Source: Allium sativum (taxonomy: Eukaryota > Streptophyta > Magnoliopsida > Asparagales > Amaryllidaceae). Taken from it: 64,000 nt of DNA. The DNA lies in NCBI GenBank assembly GCA_030737875.1, contig CM060912.1, positions 127,296,493 to 127,360,492 on the forward strand, given 5' to 3'. Each line of letters starts with the position of its first letter. Within the stretch, counting starts at the first letter, position 1. Positions 1-11,163 of this stretch are shown piece after piece. Below the pieces are notes generated by a model. It saw nothing but the letters and a program-made list of their open reading frames with translations, was not told the origin of the DNA and ran no database searches. The position numbers and the translations under genes were made by a program.

Positions 1-415
1 ATTTTCTCAAACTGTTTTAAATTATTTACTCATACCAGTCCCATGACTGACCCAAAGTTTTTTTTTTACCTAAACTCTTGAGTGCCAAAAATTTTGCATG
101 CAGTCAAGTAGCTCAGAATTTTACAGATCTATCTAAATGAGCTTGGTGCAGGAGGCTTCGGTGTTAGATATATAGTATTTTTATTTCCGCTGTGTTGTAA
201 GTGTTGTACTCTGATAAGTGTATATTATACAGTTAACATTTTGTATTTCAAAAGTTATGATATATTATATTTTGTTCCGTTACGATGTGAGATTCTGTGT
301 TGTTATTTATGTTCTTCTTCTACCTTTTTCTTCTAAAAAAATGATTTGTATTTCTGTGATATTTGGGTTGAACGTGTGATGTATGTAGTTAACTCAGATA
401 GTATGGATTTGTATG
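1..415 (+). repeat. Diverged LTR remnant related to the neighbouring chromovirus
   Basis: This stretch has no gene. It shares ordered motifs with the gypsy LTR at 2880-3260: CTGACCCAAAGTTTT, CAGGAGGCTTC, GTGTTGT, and the ATTATATTTT...GTGAGA.ATTC block. It is therefore probably the tail of a related but older LTR. The usual LTR end (GTCACA) is missing, and tRNA-array sequence begins near 420, so the junction is a truncation. Its start lies outside the window. Confidence 0.6.
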
Positions 416-420
416 CCATT

Positions 421-831
421 AAACTAACTTAGGCTGGAGGATATCCAATTTTATAGCAAAATTAGGCTTATTTTGAAGATGATATTTTTTCCAAGTTCTT
501 CATAAGTTGACCTTAAGTTGCACGCTATCACAAGACCTGTACATATCAACCATTTCATCAAAGGGTATTTGGTCTAGTGATATGATTCTCGCTTTGCGTG
601 CGAGAGGTCCTGAGTTCGATTCTCATAATGTCCCCTTGTCTTTTTGTATTTTTTTTCAGATAAACCCTCTTTTTAAGACAACGACATTAGTAAATCAATC
701 TAATTTTGGTATCATATTTTCGCCGAAGCAGTGTATCTAAGCACATGCTTTCTACCTCATGGCTAAAAATATAGCCAAATGGTTACTTTATATCATAGCC
801 GAACAATTAGTTTATTATAGAACTTCCTAAT
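421..831 (+). repeat. tRNA-Pro tandem array, left fragment
   Basis: This is a partial unit of the ~1.6-kb tRNA array, recognised by the block before the tRNA (ACTTAGGC...GATATCCAATTTTA), the tRNA copy at 563, and the block after it (AGCACATGCTTTC, GCTAAA.ATATAGCC). It ends in CTAAT, the target site of the chromovirus. The same unit continues at 19989 with CTAATACTACCT. Confidence 0.85.
563..634 (+). tRNA. Variant tRNA-Pro copy with alanine anticodon (UGC), probably a pseudogene
   Basis: This is a 72-nt cloverleaf homologous to the tRNA-Pro(UGG) copies downstream, but the anticodon loop reads TTTGCGT, giving anticodon UGC (Ala) instead of UGG. Two acceptor-stem changes (C4 to T and C70 to T) create G3:U70 and U4:G69 wobbles, so the stem still pairs. 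In the T stem, position 50 is T and 64 is A, a compensated pair, while 49:65 is a mismatch. G19 in the D loop is A, which weakens the usual tertiary contact, and the discriminator stays C. It is probably inactive or poorly charged. Confidence 0.75.
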
Positions 832-1215
832 TGTAACGACCCACACTCTACATATCAAAGGATCGTAGAATATTTATTTCTTTTTCATACGAAGTTGTAT
901 GGTCATGTAACTTTGGGGAACGACTATTGGGGTCATTTCCAATATTTACGATTTTTGCTGATTTTTAAATGACTATTTTTCCCCTAGCGAATCTTGTTTC
1001 GCCTATAACTTTTGATAAGTAAGGAGTTTTGACCTGAAACCACTTCTATTAGATTCGAATGATAGTTTATGTTTCCGTAGAGTAGCTACATTAATCAAAC
1101 AGACTTACCGTTTGGGTGATATGGCTGAATTAAGGTTTGGAAGGTGAAAAACAGTTTAAATGGGCTTAATAGGGTAATTAGCAGCTAGGCCCGTTGGGGA
1201 TTTCGGGATATGAGC

Positions 1216-1222
1216 TATATAA
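1216..1222 (+). promoter_or_regulatory. TATA box of gypsy 5' LTR
   Basis: GAGCTATATAAGGGCT is a canonical plant TATA context and is conserved at the same place in the 3' LTR (17821-17827). Transcription of the element would start roughly 30 bp downstream, placing the U3/R border in this region (inference). Confidence 0.65.
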
Positions 1223-2442
1223 GGGCTAAGTAGGGTTAGAGAAATCTTTTCTTTGTCATTTTCCAACCGCCACTTACCTCCCTTCAACCCTAACAATGGC
1301 GTCCAACACCCAAATCACCTTCAAATCACCGTTTCATCAAGCATTAACCTAATCTACATCAAATCAAGGCAAATTAGCGTCAAGTTTGGGATAAAGCTGC
1401 TAGAACACATAGAGATTCGACCTATATCAGAGGTACTTTCAGATCTATAAGTAATTTGTGGCTAAGGTGAGTGATTTGCATTGTTTTTCACTAATTACTG
1501 TTAATTAGGAGCGATTAGTGATAATTAGCGAAATTATGGCTCGGAAAAATTTGGAAAATTTTGTAAAATTCTAAAATATTATTTTAGGGCTCTGATAAAA
1601 ATTTGTGTTGATTTGGACATGTTTTACTAATCGTATGGTTAAATCATGATTAAGGAGATTAAGGGGAAAACATGGGTTTTTGGTATGTTTGATCCTTGTT
1701 AGCATGTTAAATTTGTTGTTTTAGTGTTTGTGGTTGATTATACATATTGCTATGACTGTTTGAACTGTTTTATGAATGTTTAGCAAAGCTAGAATGGTCG
1801 AAAACACCGTCGTGTGGCGTAAAACAGTTGCTGGAAAAGTTGCAGAATATTGTGCACAAACCGGATCGGATCACCCCCATTCCGGACCCACCCGATCGTG
1901 ATCCCCCGAACCGAACCAATTGTGGCCACCCATCATGATCCACTCTAGTACCGATCTGCTCCTGACATATGTGTCTCGATCCGAACAGCTCCAACCTGAG
2001 TATCACGAACTGCCTGAAGGAACAAGCCACGACCTGATGCTCTGGCGCTAGCACCACGACCCGACCCGCTCGAGAGAAGGAGCCCGATCTAAACCGTCAC
2101 GAGAGGGAGCTCAAGACCTGACCTGTTTGAGTAAAGATATTACAAACTGAACCGGAGATGGGGCCACGAGCCGAACCGACCAGATGCTATGGGAGAGGAA
2201 TCACGAACCGAACCAGGATGGCCGAACCGAACCGATGATGACTGGGGTACTACGCACATTCGAACCGATCCGGAGAAGACCAAAACCAGAGACGCAAAGG
2301 TAGTCCAAATGGGAAGTTTGTACTCAGGATCCAGATGGGAATCAATGAGTCCACTTCATGGTTGGGCTTTGCTACAGGACGTGTGCTAAGGAGTTGTCGA
2401 CGTCCATAGCTTTAATTCACCACCGAGAGACGAATATTAGGC

Positions 2443-2635
2443 TATGGATCAGTGCAGTGGGGTAGTTATTACTCCATAGGACAGAGTGATCGTAACATGG
2501 GTATGAGCCAGTGCAGTGAAGTCGTCATGACTTCATGGGGCGGAGTAGACATAGCAAGGACTAGTGGTTATGGATCAGTGCAGTGGAGTCGCCATGACTC
2601 CATGGGGCAGAGTAATCATAGCAAGGATTTGGATG
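2443..2635 (+). repeat. Three tandem ~59-67 bp units, each with a 6-bp hairpin
   Basis: Units start at 2443, 2502 and 2569 with TATG(G/A)(A/G)(T/C)CAGTGCAGTG. Each holds a 6-bp inverted repeat around a 5-nt loop: GGGGTA/TACTCC (2459-2475), GAAGTC/GACTTC (2518-2534) and GGAGTC/GACTCC (2585-2601). The arms differ between units but still pair. The same three units occur in the 3' LTR at 19057-19246. Confidence 0.85.
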
Positions 2636-3379
2636 ATCAAAGCGGTGGATATCGTATGCTTTACGCATTGAGTGAGAGATGTGAGAATGGTTACTATGCT
2701 TGATTTTTTTCCATCACCATGACATGCACACCCCCTCCCCCGTATCTTTACACCATATATTAGTGTTACCTTAGAGTATTGTACATCTTGTGTGCTAACT
2801 CTTTGGTTGCAGGTTCAGGTTCAGGTATGGTTTAGTTACCTGTTATTGTTCTGTTTTGCTGCTTATCACTCAAACCAGACTTTTGTCTGACCCAAAGTTT
2901 TATTTCACTTCTTATTACTCTGGGTGCTCTTAAAAGGGCAGACTAGAGACAGGTCAGGTGATTATGCACAAGTAGCTGTACAGGAGACGAGCAGGAGGCT
3001 TCCACGTATGATGTATATATATGTATGTATATAAAATCTCCCTGTGTTGTTGCTGGTCACTACTTTGGTCATTAGTAGTGTTCCTCTTTCTTTTTGATTT
3101 AGAGACAGTATTTCAAAGTTTTAATAATGTTGGTTTGGATGATAAGCTATATTTTGGATTTCCCTTGCTATAATGGTTTAGTTTTCAGCTTATGCATTGT
3201 CTCGTCTATTTTATGTCAAAGTTATGTTATTATTATATTTTATCCCATGCGCTGTGAGACATTCTATAGGTTCCTTGTTAGTTCATATTCCTTTCTTTGA
3301 CGACCGTCCCATGCTAGTTGGACATCGGCACAGCGCATTTCCAGGAAATGTCGGCTGGTGCAGGGTGGGACGTCACAAT

Positions 3380-3391
3380 TGTTATCAGAAG
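3380..3391 (+). other. Gypsy primer-binding site (initiator-Met tRNA type, decayed)
   Basis: TGTTATCAGAAG lies two bases after the LTR end and matches the plant consensus TGGTATCAGAGC at most positions. This is the expected site where initiator tRNA-Met primes minus-strand DNA synthesis. An untranslated leader of about 190 bp follows before gag. Confidence 0.7.
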
Positions 3392-3579
3392 TCTAGGTTG
3401 CGTAGTTAACCTAGGAGAAGACATCATGGAGAGATAGTATACGTATATGAGAGCGCGTATTTGTGATATTTTGGTCTTCAAAAGCTATATACATACTATT
3501 AGTATATCTAAGTATGGAATCGCACTGCAATGGCACCACTGAAGAGATGGTTAATGGTTTTCTCCTTACAGATTGAACG

Positions 3580-4346
3580 ATGAGCCAACATACGAGGGGT
3601 ACTGGTAGAGGAGCTAATAATGGGAATGCTCCTGATATGAGGACGATGTTTACTGAGTTCATGAGAGAGATGCTTAGGGATGCTAAAAGGGAAGTTCCTA
3701 ATGCTGCAAATGGTGGTGGTGCAGCGGTGCAGGCGCCTAGGGCCGATTTCGCCAAGCTCTGTAAGGACTACACTAGTCTTGGTGGGAAGCCTTTCAATGG
3801 AATGGAATTAGCTACAGAAGTTCAAGATTGGCTCAAAAGTTGTGAGCGTATCTTCGAGGATCTGGGAATCGAGGACGCGATGAAGAGGAAGCTAGCATCC
3901 CATTAGCTGCAAGGACAAGCTATGAATTGGTGGAATGCTATTAAGGCAGTCACTCCCGAGGATCAAGTTACATGGGATCAATTTAAAGCTCGCTTCAGTG
4001 ACAATTTTATCCCAGCTGCCCAGAAGTCATTGTTGTTTAGGAAGTTCTTGGAGCTTAAACAGAATGGTAGGGTAGTCTCAGAATATATTGCTGAGTTTAA
4101 TACTTTATCGAAATATGGATTATCTCTTATCGGCACTTCCAAGAAGAAGAATGAGAAGTTTATAACGGGCCTAGATCAGTACTTGGGGGAAATGCTTATA
4201 AACCATATTGATGAAACTTTTGAATCAATTGTTGGGAAAGAATTGAGATCAGAGAGCCTTTGTCCTAAACCTAAGGCTGAAGTTGTTGCATCTGCAGAGA
4301 GGCCAAAGCCGCAAGCAAGCGGTAGAGGCAAGAATAATTCTCAGAA
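3580..4346 (+). pseudogene. gag: Gypsy Gag (capsid) pseudogene
   Basis: The frame opens with an ATG at 3580 and reads through a single nonsense codon (TAG at 3904-3906, consistent with CAG to TAG) into the same frame. The product has the plant chromovirus capsid signature: a glycine/arginine-rich start, KPFNGMELATEVQDWL, a WWNAIK motif around 3934, and FKARFSDNF with a YIAEFNTLSKYG block after it. A basic tail near 4320 (SGRGKNNSQNK) precedes the place where a CCHC zinc knuckle normally lies. No knuckle is present, and the sequence passes directly into protease-distal sequence. Gag would package RNA in cytoplasmic particles; this copy cannot make full-length protein. Confidence 0.88.
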
Positions 4347-5058
4347 TAAATGGCTCCAAAGATATGGGGTGATGGTAGACTGTGAGAGTTTTTCGATGAC
4401 TATTAGGGCGGTTGATGGGCGGAGGGTAGTGTTTGGTGGCCTACCTTGTGATGAGGTGATGGCTAGTTTTCTAAATTGCCTCGACATCTCGTAGGACGAG
4501 TTAGCAGGAATTCCCGTTGTTGGCCAGTATCCGGATATCTTTGAGGAAGTGACCGGACTTCCACTACACCGAGAGATTGAGTTTTGGATTGATTTAGTGA
4601 AAGATGCCAGACCTATAGTGATGCCACTTCGTCGTATGGCACTAAGGGAGCAGCGAGAGCTCGGGGTGCAAGTGATCTTTTAAAGAAGGGATTTATCAAA
4701 AGAAGTGTTTCTAAGTGGGGAGCACCAGTTGTGTTTGCTACCAATGCAGATGGTTCCCTTCGATTGTGTGTGGACTACCACAAGTTGAATAAGGTGACGA
4801 GGAAGAATAAGTATCCTCTACCGCGGATAGATGATTTGTTTGATCAGTTGAGTGGCGCAAGAGCGTTCTCCTAGTTGGATCTCGCGACAGGTTTTCATCA
4901 GTTTAAGGTGGAAGCTGAGAGTATAGCTAAAACGACATTTCGGACGCCGTCTAGATTCTATGAGTGGTTGGTCATGCCATTCGGGTTAATCAATGCACCA
5001 TCATATTTTGTGGGTCTTATGAATAGGGTATTCAGGGATCAATTGAATAAGTTTGTTC
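4347..5058 (+). pseudogene. pol: Gypsy protease remnant and N-terminal reverse transcriptase, broken by copia insertion
   Basis: Reading begins inside the protease-linker region (WLQRYGVMVDCE); the catalytic D-S/T-G stretch is absent, so part of gag-protease has been deleted. After a stop at 4492-4494 come PDIFEEVTGLP, a +1 shift near 4668, then RT blocks [43 protein letters not shown] stop at 4872-4874 is followed by LDLATGFHQF and the FGLINAPSYF motif. The frame is cut at 5058, just before the catalytic aspartates, by the copia element with TSD TGTTC. The RT resumes at 14902. Confidence 0.9.
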
Positions 5059-5104
5059 TGTTGGATCCCGCTATATATTATTTTGCTTATGACAACTATA
5101 CAAG

Positions 5105-5145
<41 letters not shown>

Positions 5146-6084
5146 CTCTATGTTGCAGAAGATACTTTTGAAAATCAGATTCCAAAACAAAAAACGAAGA
5201 TCATTCATATGTTGTAAGAGTCTGTTAGTCCTAGATATATATGTTAAAGTCTTCCTTGATGATTACACACACACGTTTTATATATATATAGTTCTTTTAT
5301 TATAAAATAGGCAAGGTAAAGGCTGATAACAGAAAACAGACGTCTGGTCTGAAAATTTCAGACGTCTGTTTGCTAAAACAGATTGTTTTCAAATACAATA
5401 TTCAGACATTTGTTTCAAATATTTCAGACGTCTGAATTTTTTCTGAATGCTTTACTTTTAACTTACAAACAGACATCTGAAAATTATTTTTAGACATCAG
5501 ATTCTGAAAGGTTGCAACTTCTATGATGAGACACAACTATTTAATTCATAACTCTTCATCAAAACCTTTCGTGATCAGTTGTATTTTTTATATATTAAAT
5601 AGAGAGTTGATTAATTGATCTAATCACCGAATTTTATTCTAATTCTCTCTATCTTATTCAAAGCTCTCTAAGTTCTAAAAAGCGATCTATTTTCATACTT
5701 GAGACTTTTAAACTTCCATATTCCTTCACGTACTTCACGATTATCATCAAGGAAAGGCTATAGGAAGGGTGTACTTAATATTAGACAATCCGTGTTATCA
5801 AGAACACAAAATAGTCAACAATTATTCTATATTTGTGAAGACATCTTCAGTGGTTGAGGCAAGAAATCCCGTTCGTGTGTTTGGGTAATTGTGAACCTAT
5901 TCCTCCGGGTGAAGTGAGGGTTTCAGTGTTAGTGAAATACCAGAAGTGGGTCCGGGACTGGACGTAGGACAGTAGTCCGAACCAGTATAAATCTGTTGTG
6001 TGATATTTACTTACTACCCTGCTATATACACTACATTCTGCTCTCTATACTACACGATCCTATACTGTTGCATTGCCTCTTTCA
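5059..6084 (+). repeat. Copia 5' LTR
   Basis: This 1026-bp LTR starts TGTTGGATCCCGC. It contains a long TA dinucleotide run (about 5105-5144), a cluster of CAGACGTCTG palindromes (5337-5346, 5359-5368, 5425-5434 plus decayed ones), a GAGACAC block at about 5527, and a TATATATTAAATAGAGAG TATA region near 5590. It ends GCCTCTTTCA. Confidence 0.92.
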
Positions 6085-6086
6085 AT

Positions 6087-6098
6087 TGGTATTAGAGC
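6087..6098 (+). other. Copia primer-binding site (initiator-Met tRNA)
   Basis: TGGTATTAGAGC matches the canonical TGGTATCAGAGC with one change and lies two bases after the LTR end. Confidence 0.85.
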
Positions 6099-6144
6099 AA
6101 GGCCATCCTATAACCGTAACACCGTTATTTGATATTTTGATATA

Positions 6145-7650
6145 ATGGAGATAACCCAAATACTAGCTCAACTACTTTTGCCGAAGGACAATCTACTCAA
6201 AGACCTCCACTATTCAATGGACTACATTACAATTACTGGGCTCCAAGAATGAGAATTTATATGCAAGCAAGTGGCTTTAGTGTAGTGCATGCTACTCAAA
6301 AAGAGTTCACAACACCTACAACTGAATATTCAACTTGGACAGTAATTCAAAAATATGAAGCCAATGCAAATGCAAAAGCTATGAACATGCTATATTGTGC
6401 TCTCAACAGAAATGAATTCAATTGAATGAGTATTTGTACATCAGCATATCAGGTATGGGAGACACTCAAAACTATTCATGAAGGAACAAACAAGGTCAAA
6501 CAAACAAAAATTTCAATGCTCAAGAATCAATTCCAAAACTTCAAAATGAAGCAAAATGAAACCATCAACGAAATGTACTCAAGACTTCAAGACATTTTAC
6601 ATGCATTGATAGGATTGGGAGAAAATATAATGACTTTGATATTGTGTCAAAAATACTGAATTCTTTAACCGAATATTGGGAGAGAAAAGTACTGGCTATT
6701 GAGGAACCTAATGATTTGCCAACTATGAAACCTGAAGAACTCATAGGAAATCTTATGTCTTACGAAGTTAATCTTCAAGCAAAAAGAGAATTAGCTCAAG
6801 AGAAAAAGAAAGTGGCATTTCATGCGGATAAAGAAGAATCTGAATCAAAAGATGAAGATTTAGCCTTTATTGCCAAGAATTTTAAGAAAATTTTAAAATA
6901 TAGAAAAGGAATTTTAAAAAGAGTAGCTCAAACAAACCTTCCTCCTCAAAATTGGAATGTTTTAATTGTCATAAGAAGGGTCACATGGTAAAAGATTGTC
7001 CATAGATGAAAGAAAATCAGAAGAACTTCAACAACAAGAATAAGAAAAAAAAAAAATCAAAAAGAAGGCATTTTCTATTACATGGGACAACTTAGATTTA
7101 GAATCATTAGAAAGTGACAGTGATAATGAAGTGACAATGAGAAGGCAAATGTGTGCTTCATGGCTCAAGAATCTGATGTAAGTGATTTATCTTATGAAGA
7201 TTTAATAGAAGTTAATTCTGAGTTTTTAAACGTCATAAAAACATTAAAGAAAAAGCTTAAGGAAACTCGTGAAAATTAGAACAAAGCTGAATTTGAAAAA
7301 GATATGTTGAAAGATGAAAAGATAATTATATAAGAAGAACTTGGAAAAGTTCAAGAAAATCTTACAAATTCAGATAGCCAGGTTTCTCTTTTGAGTCAAG
7401 AAATTGAAACTCAAAAGTCAAAAAATGATGAAATTAGTTCTGAAAATCATATGTTGAAAACTAAAGTAAAAGAACTAGAGCTAGAAAATAAAAGTATTCA
7501 AGCTAAGTTCGAAAGCATCGCTAAAAATGTATCAAATTTTGACTAGGGTAGAGAAAACTTATCAAAGATCATAGAAAATTCTCGACCATCTTCAAATAAA
7601 AATGGCTTAGGATTTAGAAAAAAAATAAAAAATTCCTCTAAAGAAAAATG
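6145..7650 (+). pseudogene. gag: Copia Gag pseudogene with CCHC zinc knuckle and Lys/Glu-rich tail
   Basis: The leader ATG at 6145 is followed by a 1-base shift, then the SIRE-type start RPPLFNG and NYNYWAPRMRIYMQAS-like blocks. There is a stop near 6424, the capsid block AYQVWETLKTIHEGTNKVKQ (6441-6500), and a frame change near 6640-6655. The frame continues EYWERKVLAIEEP. The zinc knuckle C-x2-C-x4-H-x4-C is visible at 6958-6999 (CFNCHKKGHMVKDC) in a shifted frame. Beyond it, to about 7650, is a low-complexity Lys/Glu/Asn region that would form coiled coil if intact, as in SIRE-like Gags. It is interrupted by several stops. Confidence 0.85.
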
Positions 7651-7903
7651 AAAAATCAAAAAGGAGAACTAATAAAAAACTTAAAAACATTTCTAAATCT
7701 ACAAAAAATATCAAAATATGGATTCCAAAAACTAATAATAGTTTGATCACAAACAAATATATTTATTCATTTTTGGAATCTATACATAATAATATCAATT
7801 ATTTATATAAAAGGGATACTAAACCCACTTGGTTTTGGCTTCCTAAGACCTAACTCTTAGGACCCTATCAAAAAATGGGTACTAATATGCTTATTAATAT
7901 TTT

Positions 7904-8218
7904 TTGCAGGTCCCACTCAAAAAGAGAAAATGGATCTTAGACAGTGGTTGCTCAAAACACATGATTGGAGACAAAGATATGTTAACCAATATTTCATACT
8001 TTGACGGTGGCTCAGTTGCCTTCGGAGACAACTCAAAAGGTTTTATCATTGGCAAAGGAGATGTGTGCAACTACGGTATTTCACATTTACCACTTATTAC
8101 TAATGTTTATTTAGTTAAAAATTTAAAACATAATTTACTAAGTATTAGTCAATTATGTGACAAAGGTTTTAAGATAACTTCTTCTGAAAATAAATGGAGT
8201 ATTTTTGATAAAGAATAA
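7904..8218 (+). pseudogene. pol: Copia aspartic protease domain and start of GAG-pre-integrase
   Basis: The open segment carries the catalytic motif in WILDSGCSKHM (D-S-G at about residues 12-14) and the block GGSVAFGDNSKGFIIGKGDV. HNLLSISQLCDKGF, the usual bridge to the GAG-pre-integrase zinc region, follows. The protease would cut the Gag-Pol polyprotein. The segment ends in a TAA at 8216-8218, after which the frame continues through decayed sequence. Confidence 0.88.
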
Positions 8219-9371
8219 AACCTTATTTTTGAAGGAAATCGAGATAGAAATATTTGTGTTTTAAATAGGAAAGTTAATAATAATAAGGACATGTGTCTGA
8301 TTGCCAATAACAACGATTCTTGGTTATGGCACAAGCGTTTATGTCACATAAATTTTAAAACTATTAAAAAACTTTCGAAACATGAATTAGTATAAGGTTT
8401 ACCAAAAATAAATTTTAAAGTAAATAATCTTTGTGAAGATTGTCAAAAAGGAAAATTAACCAAGTCTACTTTTAAATCAAAAAGAGTTATTTCAGCTTTA
8501 AAACCATTAGAACTATTACATATGGACTTTTTTGGACCTACTCAAGTTCAATCGATTAATCACAATCATTATGTTTTTGTAATAATTGATGATTTCTCAA
8601 GATATAAATGGACTATATTTATGAAGAATAAAAGTGATACTTTTGAACACTTTAGAAATTTTATTAAAAGAATTCAAAATTCAAAAAATTTAAAAGTAAA
8701 AAATATTCGAAGTGATCACGGTGGAGAGTTCGAAAATGAATATTTTGAACATTTTTGTAAAAAGAAAGGAATAAATCATATTTTTTTCTTGTGCCGGAAC
8801 TCTACAACAAAATAGAGTTGTAGAAAGAAAGAATAGAACTTTACAAGAATGTGCTAGAACTCTACTTAATGGAAGTTCTTTATCTAAGCAATTTTGGGCA
8901 GAAGCTGTAGCAACTACTTGTTACGTATTAAATCGTATTTCTATTCGACCTTTAACTAAAAATACTCCTTATGAACTTTTTAATGAAAAGAAACCAAATA
9001 TCTCTTATTTTAAAGTTTTTGGGTTTAAATGTTTTATTCTTAACACTAAAGATCAACTTGGAAAATTCGACATAAAAGCTAATCACGGAATTCTGGTTGG
9101 GTACTCAGAATGTATTAAAGCTTATAGTATTTTTAACAAACGTACTAATATCATAGAAGAATCTATACATGTATCTTTTGATGAAAATTTTAATAAACAT
9201 ATAAATAACAATGACGATGATGAAATTATTGAAAATACGGGTCTTGAAAATACGGAAAATAATCATATAGAACATATTCGATCACCTCCCAGAATATTAA
9301 GAGATCATCCTACACAAAAAATTATTGGTGAAATTGACACACACGTTCGAACTAGAAGTCAATTAAATCAA
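8219..9371 (+). pseudogene. pol: Copia integrase pseudogene
   Basis: The HHCC-type region is visible as WLWHKRLCH at about 8323-8350 and C-x2-C (LCEDCQKGK) near 8430-8450, with a nonsense TAA at about 8393. The catalytic core follows: first Asp in LLHMDFFGPTQ (8525), FVIIDDFSRYKW, second Asp in IRSDHGGEFEN (8704-8736), and the final Glu in the QQNRVVERKNRTLQ block (8806-8846). That last block is reached only after a frameshift near 8790. The C-terminal part carries FKVFGFKCF and SILVGYS-like blocks. Integrase would insert the cDNA; this copy cannot be made as one protein. Confidence 0.87.
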
Positions 9372-10601
9372 ATGGGTCATGTAGCATTCCTGTCAACCAT
9401 TGAACCCAAAAATCCGAAAGAAGCCTCTACTGATGATTACTGGATTATTGCTATGCAAGAAGAACTAAACCAATTTGAACGCAATGATGTATGGGAACTT
9501 GTACCTAGACCAATTGACCAATCTGTTATTGGTACAAAATGGGTATATAAGAACAAGGCAGATGAACTCGGAAATATTACACGAAACAAAGCCAAATTAG
9601 TTGCTCAAGGATACAATCAGGAAGAAGGAATCAATTATGAAGAAACTTTCGCACCCGTAACAAGACTAGAAGCCATACATATTTTATCAACATACGCAAG
9701 TTTTCATAATTTTAAACTTTATCAAATGGATGTTAAAAGCGCCTTTTTAAATGGTTTTATTAAGGAAAATGTTTACGTAGAACAATCACCATTATTCGTA
9801 CATGAGAAATTTCCAGATCATGTATATAAACTTAAGAAAGCTTCATATGGTCTAAAACAAGCACCCTGTGCTTGGTATGAACGACTTAAAAGCTATTTAA
9901 TAAATTCTGGTTTTAGAATAGGAAAAGCAGATCGGACTTTATTTATTAAAAATTCAAATAAAGATATCTTAATTGTTCAAATTTATGTAGATGACATAAT
10001 TTTCGGGTCAACTAATGATAACTTATGTAAAGAATTTTCTTTTATAATGACAAATGAATTTGAAATGTCACATATGGGTGAACTATCATATTTTCTAGGC
10101 TTACAAATTAAACAAATTTCAAATGGTATTTTTATTAATCAAGAAAATTACCGTAATAATTTAATTAAACATTTTGGGTTAGACAACACTTCTTGTAAAC
10201 CAACTCCAATGAGCACTACAGCTCATCTTGATAAAGACGAAAATGGAAAAAGTGTTGATAAAAAATTGTATAGAAGTACGATCGATTCGCTACTTTACCT
10301 AATAGCCAGTCGACCTGACATAATGATGAGCGTATGTTTGTGTGCTCGATTTCAATCAAACCCAAAAGAATCTTATTTAAGAGAAGTAAAATGTATTCTA
10401 CGATATCGAAATAATACTAAGGACTTTGGTCCTTTTTATCCGAAAGGATGTCCGTTCGAATTAGTTTCTTACAGTGATGCTGATTTTGGTGGATCCAGAA
10501 CGGATAGGAAAAGTACAAGTGGTACATGCCATTTCATTGGAAAATCACTTATGTCCTGGTTTAGTAAAAAAACAAAATTGTGTATCACTTTCTACATGTG
10601 A
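9372..10601 (+). pseudogene. pol: Copia reverse transcriptase with RNase H start (longest open segment)
   Basis: A 409-residue open segment with intact copia RT landmarks: WIIAMQEELNQFERNDVWELV, TKWVYKNKADE, KAKLVAQGYNQEEGINYEETF, FAPVTRLEAIH, YQMDVKSAFLNG (first catalytic Asp), ASYGLKQAP, and the catalytic YVDDIIFGS at about residues 208-216. RNase H begins with SYSDADFGGSRTDRKSTSGT. The frame is lost near 10575 in an A-rich run (one extra A), so the RNase H end is out of frame. The ATG is internal to the ancestral polyprotein and is not a real start. Confidence 0.92.
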
Positions 10602-10934
10602 AGTAGAATACATATCTGTTGTTTAGCATGTGCTCAAGTAATTTACATGCAACAAACAACTAGAGATTTTGGAATAAATTTATCAAAATCAATAATATAC
10701 TGCGACAATACTAGCGCTATAAATATATCTAAGAATCCGATTAATAACTATAAAACAAAGCAAATAGATATCCGACATCATTTCTTACGTGACAATATCG
10801 AAAAGGATATTATTAACTTAGAATATGTTTCAACCGAAAACCAAATTGCAGATATTTTTACTAAACCTTTATTAGAAAATTCGTTTATAAAATTACGACG
10901 AGAACTTGGAATTGTTTCAATAACAAACATATAA
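10575..10934 (+). pseudogene. pol: Copia RNase H C-terminal part
   Basis: After the frameshift the sequence resumes with the RNase H STCEVEYISV block (decayed, with a stop at about 10624). It then gives SIIYCDNTSAINISKNPI, TKQIDIRHHFLRD and the copia-typical end ENQIADIFTKPL. This domain would remove RNA from the RNA/DNA hybrid during replication. Confidence 0.88.
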
Positions 10935-11163
10935 CTCAACATTTGATAATCCATTCTCTTAAAAAGTAAAATACGTTTTTATGTTTACAACAAAACTTCT
11001 ACCTATTTTTAGGATTTCGTAAAATTCCTCTGATCATTCAAATTCTTTATGGTTATAGACTTCTGAACCACAAATTCGCTAATTACCTTCTGTATATAAA
11101 CCTATGAATTTCTACAAACTCACTATCAAAATTTTACATTAACACTAAATTCAACTCAAAACT

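Larger units (their letters stand above)
832..3377 (+). repeat. Gypsy chromovirus 5' LTR
   Basis: This 2546-bp direct repeat of 17439-19988 begins TGTAACGACC and ends GACGTCACA. It contains a TATA box near 1216, three hairpin-bearing tandem units at 2443-2635, and many point differences and small indels from its partner. That implies the insertion is not recent. Small open frames inside it match none in the 3' LTR and are taken as chance. Confidence 0.93.

Noticed and set aside
507..740. Open frames overlapping tRNA genes (also 21355, 24476, 27586, 41957 and 43573)
   Set aside because: The repeated peptide is a translation of tRNA and flank DNA copied in each unit. It is interrupted differently from unit to unit and explained by the tRNA.
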